Shown: piece after piece, positions 51,658-55,865 of the stretch | How positions within the stretch are numbered: position 1 is the first letter of the stretch | Layout: each line of letters opens with the position of its first letter | Source: Nitrospirota bacterium | GTDB lineage: Bacteria; Nitrospirota; Thermodesulfovibrionia; Thermodesulfovibrionales; Magnetobacteriaceae | Direction: 5' to 3' | DNA length: 55,865 nt | NCBI GenBank assembly: GCA_015233895.1 | Contig: JADFXG010000018.1 | Location: 1-55,865 of the forward strand | The notes under the pieces: model-generated | Seen by the model: only the letters and a program-made list of their open reading frames with translations | Database searches by the model: none | Told to the model about the DNA's origin: nothing | Translations under genes and position numbers: made by a program

Positions 51658-53175
51658 ATGAAAAACGAATGCTTCTCAAATGTTCTTATTCAACCGGATT
51701 GGACTGCAAAAGAGGATAATTGCCTGCAGAGTTTTCAGGCAATTATACGCAATCGTTGCGGCCTGAGTTTTGACTCTTCACGGCTTGCCTCGTTTAAAGA
51801 AATAATCCGCTCTCAGGTGAAAATTCTTGGACTGTCCTCAGACGATGAATACTACACTCTTATATCGCAAAGCCAGACACAATTTGAGAGGCTTATAAAC
51901 CTTATTACAATAAATGAAACCTACTTTATGCGGGAGCCTGCTCACTACAGGGTGTTAACATCAAAGATTTTACCGGAGCTTATGGAAAGCAAACCAAAAG
52001 GCGCAAAAATAAGGCTTTTCAGCGCCGGCTGTGCTACCGGTGAAGAGCTCTACTCTATAATAATTTCCGTTTCTGATTCATTCGGTACAACTGCCCTTGA
52101 CCTCTTTCATTTTGTTGGCGCAGACATTGACAACCCGGTAATTGACAAAGCCCATAGGGCAGTATATGGAAGCTTATCATTTAGAAGTTTCCCTGAATTG
52201 CTGAGAAAAAAATACTTTACCCAGGAGGATGAAACCCATTTCAAAGTAGATACACAAATAACAAGACACGCACATTTTGAAACCTTTAACCTGCTTGACA
52301 CTACGTTAATCCATAACTTTACTGCTATGGATGTGATTTTCTACAGGAATGTTTCAATATATTTTGATAAGGAGATTCAAAGGAGAGTCTTTGATAATCT
52401 TGCCATGCTGCTTAATGACGGGGGATACCTTTTTGTCAGCTCGGTGGAAACGTTTGGCCATAAACATGGCTCGTTAAGCCTGATTGAAATGGATGGCGTG
52501 TTTGTGTTTAAAAAGTTACCGGAAGCTGTTTCCTCAGGCAGCAGTGTTTCACTAAAACACAAACCACCCAAACGAGACACTTTTAAGAGGATAAACTCAG
52601 GGGCAGTTAAAAACGAAAAAACAGTTGAGCCACAACCTGAGGCACTTTTAGATGAGGCACGTGTTCTTCTAAAGGACAAAAAGTTCGAGGCGGCTATAAA
52701 GGTTCTTGAACCGTTAACAGAGGATGGGAAAGGTGCAATCCATGCTAATGTACTGAGAGGGGCAGCACTTTTTAATCTTAAGAGGATTGATGAGGCAAAA
52801 AACATCTTTCTGAAAACTCTGGACGCTGACAGATGGTCTTTTGATTGCAGCATGTTTCTTGCCTTGATTGCACAATATGCCGGGGATAAAAGTGAAACAA
52901 TCCGCCGATTTAAAGAGGCTATATACATTAACCCATCCTCATGGCTTGCCCACTATCTCCTTGCAAAAGCGTATCATAGTGCCGTAGACTTACAGCTCGC
53001 CCAAAAAGAATATCTTGCAGTTATAAGAATTATACAAAGTGAATTACAACAAGGACAAAAAATCACCAAAGACTCGTGTCTTGCGGGTGAGTTTTTTGCT
53101 ATTTCATTTAACACCAATGACATCCTGCATCTTTGCCGGCATAATTTAGACAAAATCAACAAAACGCTGGAATAA
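51658..53175 (+). CDS. CheR-type methyltransferase with TPR domain (WspC-like)
   Basis: A 505-residue protein. N-terminal CheR helical domain (30-95, LINLITINETYFMREPAHY), SAM-binding domain with SAGCATGEELYSI near 118 and VGADIDNPVIDKAHRAVYG, then MDVIFYRNVSIYFDKE (CheR usually has CRN). The C-terminal part (about 330-500) contains TPR-like repeats. It should methylate glutamates of a chemoreceptor; the TPR part may choose the receptor. The next gene starts 3 bases after the stop. Confidence 0.88.
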   Translation: MKNECFSNVLIQPDWTAKEDNCLQSFQAIIRNRCGLSFDSSRLASFKEIIRSQVKILGLSSDDEYYTLISQSQTQFERLINLITINETYFMREPAHYRVLTSKILPELMESKPKGAKIRLFSAGCATGEELYSIIISVSDSFGTTALDLFHFVGADIDNPVIDKAHRAVYGSLSFRSFPELLRKKYFTQEDETHFKVDTQITRHAHFETFNLLDTTLIHNFTAMDVIFYRNVSIYFDKEIQRRVFDNLAMLLNDGGYLFVSSVETFGHKHGSLSLIEMDGVFVFKKLPEAVSSGSSVSLKHKPPKRDTFKRINSGAVKNEKTVEPQPEALLDEARVLLKDKKFEAAIKVLEPLTEDGKGAIHANVLRGAALFNLKRIDEAKNIFLKTLDADRWSFDCSMFLALIAQYAGDKSETIRRFKEAIYINPSSWLAHYLLAKAYHSAVDLQLAQKEYLAVIRIIQSELQQGQKITKDSCLAGEFFAISFNTNDILHLCRHNLDKINKTLE

Positions 53176-53178
53176 AGT

Positions 53179-55347
53179 ATGGCATTTGACAGAGCTAAAT
53201 TTGTAAGCATGTTTGTTGAAGAGGCAAAAGAGCATATTGCAAAGATGACTGAGGGATTTTCAACTTTGGAAAAAGACCCCGGAGACATTGAAAACCTAAA
53301 TGCACTCTTTCGCACAGCCCACACAATAAAGGGCTCCGCCCGTATGCTTAAACTTGCATCTATAAGCGAGGTGGCTCACAAAATTGAGGATGTACTCGAT
53401 GCCCTTAAAATTAACCAAATAGTAGTGACACGGCAGCTAATATCTACTCTTTACAAGGGGATTGATACAATTACAGAGCTTGTGGAAAGAGCCGGAGCCG
53501 GAGAGGATATAAGCGGCACGGCAACTGAAGTCTGCACTTTGCTTGAAGAGCTTTTAAATGTACCGGATGAGTCAGTGGTTTCAGAGGAAAAAGCGTCTGG
53601 CCTTGAGCAAATCACGCAAACGGTGGCTAAAACCACTCATCAAACTAAAAACATAGAGACACTGCGCATAAACGCCACGAAACTTGACACACTTATAAAG
53701 CTAATGGGAGAAATTGTAACCCACCACACGCGGTTAAAAGAACGACTTCTCGGCGTAAAGGAGGTGATGCGTTTAAGCAGAGCACATTTTCTTAAGCTGG
53801 ATGCCCTGAGTGCTGAATTTCCACAGTTAGATGGTTTAAGCAACGATGTTTTAAATATAAACTTGAAAGTTAAACAATTAGCGGGAGAACTGACAACGGA
53901 TGGCAACGTGCAGGAGCTTCTCAACGAAACCCTTCAGGAGGTTGCTCTTGCAATGCGCATGGTACCGCTTTCCACCGTGTTTGACTCATTAGGGAGGACA
54001 GTCAGGGATATCTCAGGAACTCTCGGAAAGGATATAAGTTTTACAGTTGAGGGGGGAGAGACAGAGCTGGATAAAAAACTGGTCGAAAAGGTATCCGACC
54101 CTCTGATTCACATGATAAGAAACTCGCTGGATCACGGCATAGAGGAGAGCTCTGTGCGTAAAGCTGCCGGTAAACCTGAGGTTGGCGAAATAACGTTACG
54201 TGCTTTTTATGACTCAGGGAATGTTGTCATAGAGGTGGCTGATGATGGGGCGGGGCTTGCAGCTGAAAAACTTAAAGGCAAAGCTCTCCAGCGCCGTCTC
54301 TTTGATAAGGCCGCACTTTATGCTATGACTGATACAGAGGCATATGATTTAATTTTCTATCCGGGCATAAGCACCGCATCTATAATCACCGATGTTTCAG
54401 GCAGGGGAGTTGGCATGGACGTGGTTAAAAAAAATATCGTGGATGAGCTAAAAGGTACTATTTCCATAGAGAGTAAACCAGGTCTTGGAACAAGGTTTAC
54501 TCTCAGAGTTCCCATGACACTTGCCATAATGGATTTGATTGTGTTTAAGAGTGCAGGTCTTGCTTTTGCGCTGCCCAAAAATGCTGTGGTTGAGATAGTG
54601 CAAGTGCCGGAGGCAGAGCTCATTGATGTGGTATCCAGCAGAGCGCTGAGACTCAGGGAGGAATTGATAACGGTTGAGCCACTTGACAAAGTGTTAGGTA
54701 TAACAGATGGTGGAAACGGTAAGAAGTCCGGAGTCCTCATACTTGTTGTTTCCATTGGAGAAGATAAACTTGGGTTAATCATTGACTCTATAGTGGATGA
54801 GGAGAACATGGTGATTAAGCCCTTACCAAAACACATGAGAAACCTGCCGTTGGTTTTTGGAGTGACAGTATCAGGTAAAAACGAGATAATCAACCTTCTG
54901 AATGTCTCAGGGGTTATAAAAGCAGCCCGGCAAGGGGCAGGACACGCCAGAGCAGCAATCCCTGCCGCAACAGAGCATCATGCGATAAAAATACTCGTTG
55001 TTGATGATTCCATAAACACAAGAGAAGTGGAAAAGAGTATTCTTGAGGCTTATGGATATGAAGTAGACATTGCAGAGGATGGCATAGAGGCACTGGAAAA
55101 AACCGGAAAACAGACATATGACGTTGTAATAACCGATGTGGAAATGCCCCGGCTTGACGGTTTTGCCTTAACTCAAACCCTAAGAAAAGATAATAATTAC
55201 TCTAACACGCCCATAATAATAGTAACATCGAGGGAAAAAGAGGCGGATAGACAAAGAGGGATAGCAGTGGGGGCCGATGCCTATATAGTCAAGGGTACAT
55301 TTGAGCAGACAAACCTGCTTGAAACTATACGAAGTCTTGCTGGATAA
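53179..55347 (+). CDS. CheA-type histidine kinase with receiver domain (WspE-like)
   Basis: A 722-residue hybrid kinase. Order: Hpt domain (1-115) with His48 in RTAHTIKGSARM; dimerisation and ATPase domain with MIRNSLDHGIEE, DDGAGL and GRGVGMDVV; CheW-like domain (about 450-590); C-terminal receiver (610-722) with LVVDDS and phospho-acceptor Asp653 in ITDVEMPRLDG. CheA-REC hybrids occur in Wsp, Frz and other alternative chemosensory systems. No CheW, CheB or receptor is in view, so the cluster is incomplete. The C-terminus looks intact up to the transposase remnant. Confidence 0.92.
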   Translation: MAFDRAKFVSMFVEEAKEHIAKMTEGFSTLEKDPGDIENLNALFRTAHTIKGSARMLKLASISEVAHKIEDVLDALKINQIVVTRQLISTLYKGIDTITELVERAGAGEDISGTATEVCTLLEELLNVPDESVVSEEKASGLEQITQTVAKTTHQTKNIETLRINATKLDTLIKLMGEIVTHHTRLKERLLGVKEVMRLSRAHFLKLDALSAEFPQLDGLSNDVLNINLKVKQLAGELTTDGNVQELLNETLQEVALAMRMVPLSTVFDSLGRTVRDISGTLGKDISFTVEGGETELDKKLVEKVSDPLIHMIRNSLDHGIEESSVRKAAGKPEVGEITLRAFYDSGNVVIEVADDGAGLAAEKLKGKALQRRLFDKAALYAMTDTEAYDLIFYPGISTASIITDVSGRGVGMDVVKKNIVDELKGTISIESKPGLGTRFTLRVPMTLAIMDLIVFKSAGLAFALPKNAVVEIVQVPEAELIDVVSSRALRLREELITVEPLDKVLGITDGGNGKKSGVLILVVSIGEDKLGLIIDSIVDEENMVIKPLPKHMRNLPLVFGVTVSGKNEIINLLNVSGVIKAARQGAGHARAAIPAATEHHAIKILVVDDSINTREVEKSILEAYGYEVDIAEDGIEALEKTGKQTYDVVITDVEMPRLDGFALTQTLRKDNNYSNTPIIIVTSREKEADRQRGIAVGADAYIVKGTFEQTNLLETIRSLAG

Positions 55348-55865
55348 ACGCAGAGGATTTTTGTTACTAAACTGGTCTTTTATTCTTAGCAATACATTGA
55401 GGGTGGCAAATAATATGAAGCCATTAAGATACTTTTCTCTGACCTCTTCCCAGAGATGTTCTGTGGGGTTTGAGCTCCGGTGAATGTGCGGGCTGAGGTA
55501 TAAGTCGGATGTTTTCAGGCACAACAAGATTTTTAGACATATGCCATGCTGCCTGATCAACAACGATGATCATGAAATATATTTGAAAATCTATAGAAAC
55601 CTGTCGAAGAAAGATATTCCTTGTTTCTGTATTAGCGTATGGCAGGATAAGGGCTGTCATTTTCCCTAATGCCGGACAGATTGCAGCAAAAACATATTGA
55701 CGCGGTGCTTTTGGTCGTAAGGCAGGTGGAGCCCATGCTCTACGAGCATTATTTATACGACCAAAAAGGTCCTCATCCTGTGCCATCACTATCACTGGAC
55801 GCTTATCTTTAGGGTCTCTGTCCTGTAAGATAGTATCTACTTTTTCTCTAAATTTTTTTTAAACT
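55348..55865 (-). pseudogene. IS630-family transposase, frameshifted and cut by the window edge
   Basis: Minus-strand frames give the DDE core of an IS630-type transposase: RPVIVMAQDEDLFGRI (first acid), MIIVVDQAAWHMSKN (second Asp) and NPTEHLWEEVREKYLNGF (Glu). One extra A near 55467-55473 shifts the frame between SPELK and NPTEHLW. Upstream, an A8 tract (55853-55860) separates two further frames, so either programmed slippage or a second mutation is present. The 3' end runs into the cheA-like stop. A broken or partial element. Confidence 0.8.

Noticed and set aside
55180-55347. C-terminal extension of the transposase frame over the cheA end
   Set aside because: The frame continues antisense to the conserved receiver domain of the CheA-like protein and shows no transposase features.

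Overview
The window looks like a chromosomal segment of a Gram-negative, diderm anaerobe or microaerophile. Supporting genes are kdsA (LPS), an Mla lipid-transport cluster, a BamE-like lipoprotein, an outer-membrane porin and a type IV pilin. The gene mix (hydrogenase-4-like membrane complex without NiFe ligands, RACo-like ferredoxin/ASKHA protein, sigma-54 promoters, CheR-TPR and CheA-REC) fits Nitrospirota/Thermodesulfovibrionia or a deltaproteobacterial relative. That placement is inference; no rRNA or tRNA gene was seen.

Layout. 1-465: an orphan antitoxin beside a disrupted toxin start. 466-2149: kdsA and a methyltransferase-like gene. 2131-10013 (minus): a tightly overlapping operon led by an HTH-EIIA regulator and encoding HyfB, C, E, F, G and I homologues; the large subunit has lost all four NiFe-ligand cysteines (an Ehr-type complex). 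10136-14658: an AT-rich two-gene island encoding a 1321-residue protein with cyclase-like, NACHT and OLD/AAA_15-like ATPase modules, plus a 184-residue protein with a PD-(D/E)XK-like motif. This is the best candidate for an undescribed, possibly anti-phage, system. 14892-19423: recA-recX-lipoprotein-alaS. 19472-25389 (minus): an enlarged YeiH-type transporter with a 53-aa partner, mutL, and a RACo-like protein. 25695-29100: uvrA, then a GIY-YIG gene bracketed by inverted palindromic repeats.

29101-31060 (minus): a porin gene behind a near-perfect sigma-54 promoter and a leader carrying two possible small ORFs. 31484-36095: recN, a ferredoxin and mlaEFDC. 36096-39930: HEAT and TPR proteins, YggT, proC and two copies of a bracketed dispersed repeat. 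39935-48883: mostly housekeeping genes (family 3 glycosidase, class IV aminotransferase, spermidine-synthase-like, cold-shock protein, secreted hydrolase, cupin, nadA, lytic transglycosylase, TusA, glycosyltransferase). 49099-55347: a sigma-54-type promoter, a type IV pilin, a GT-C/TPR membrane protein that may glycosylate it, and a CheR-TPR/CheA-REC pair. 55348-55865: a broken IS630-family transposase running off the right edge.

Functional themes are envelope biogenesis, DNA repair (recA, recX, recN, mutL, uvrA), membrane energy conversion and surface/pilus signalling. All assignments come from reading translated sequence and motifs; no database search was run.
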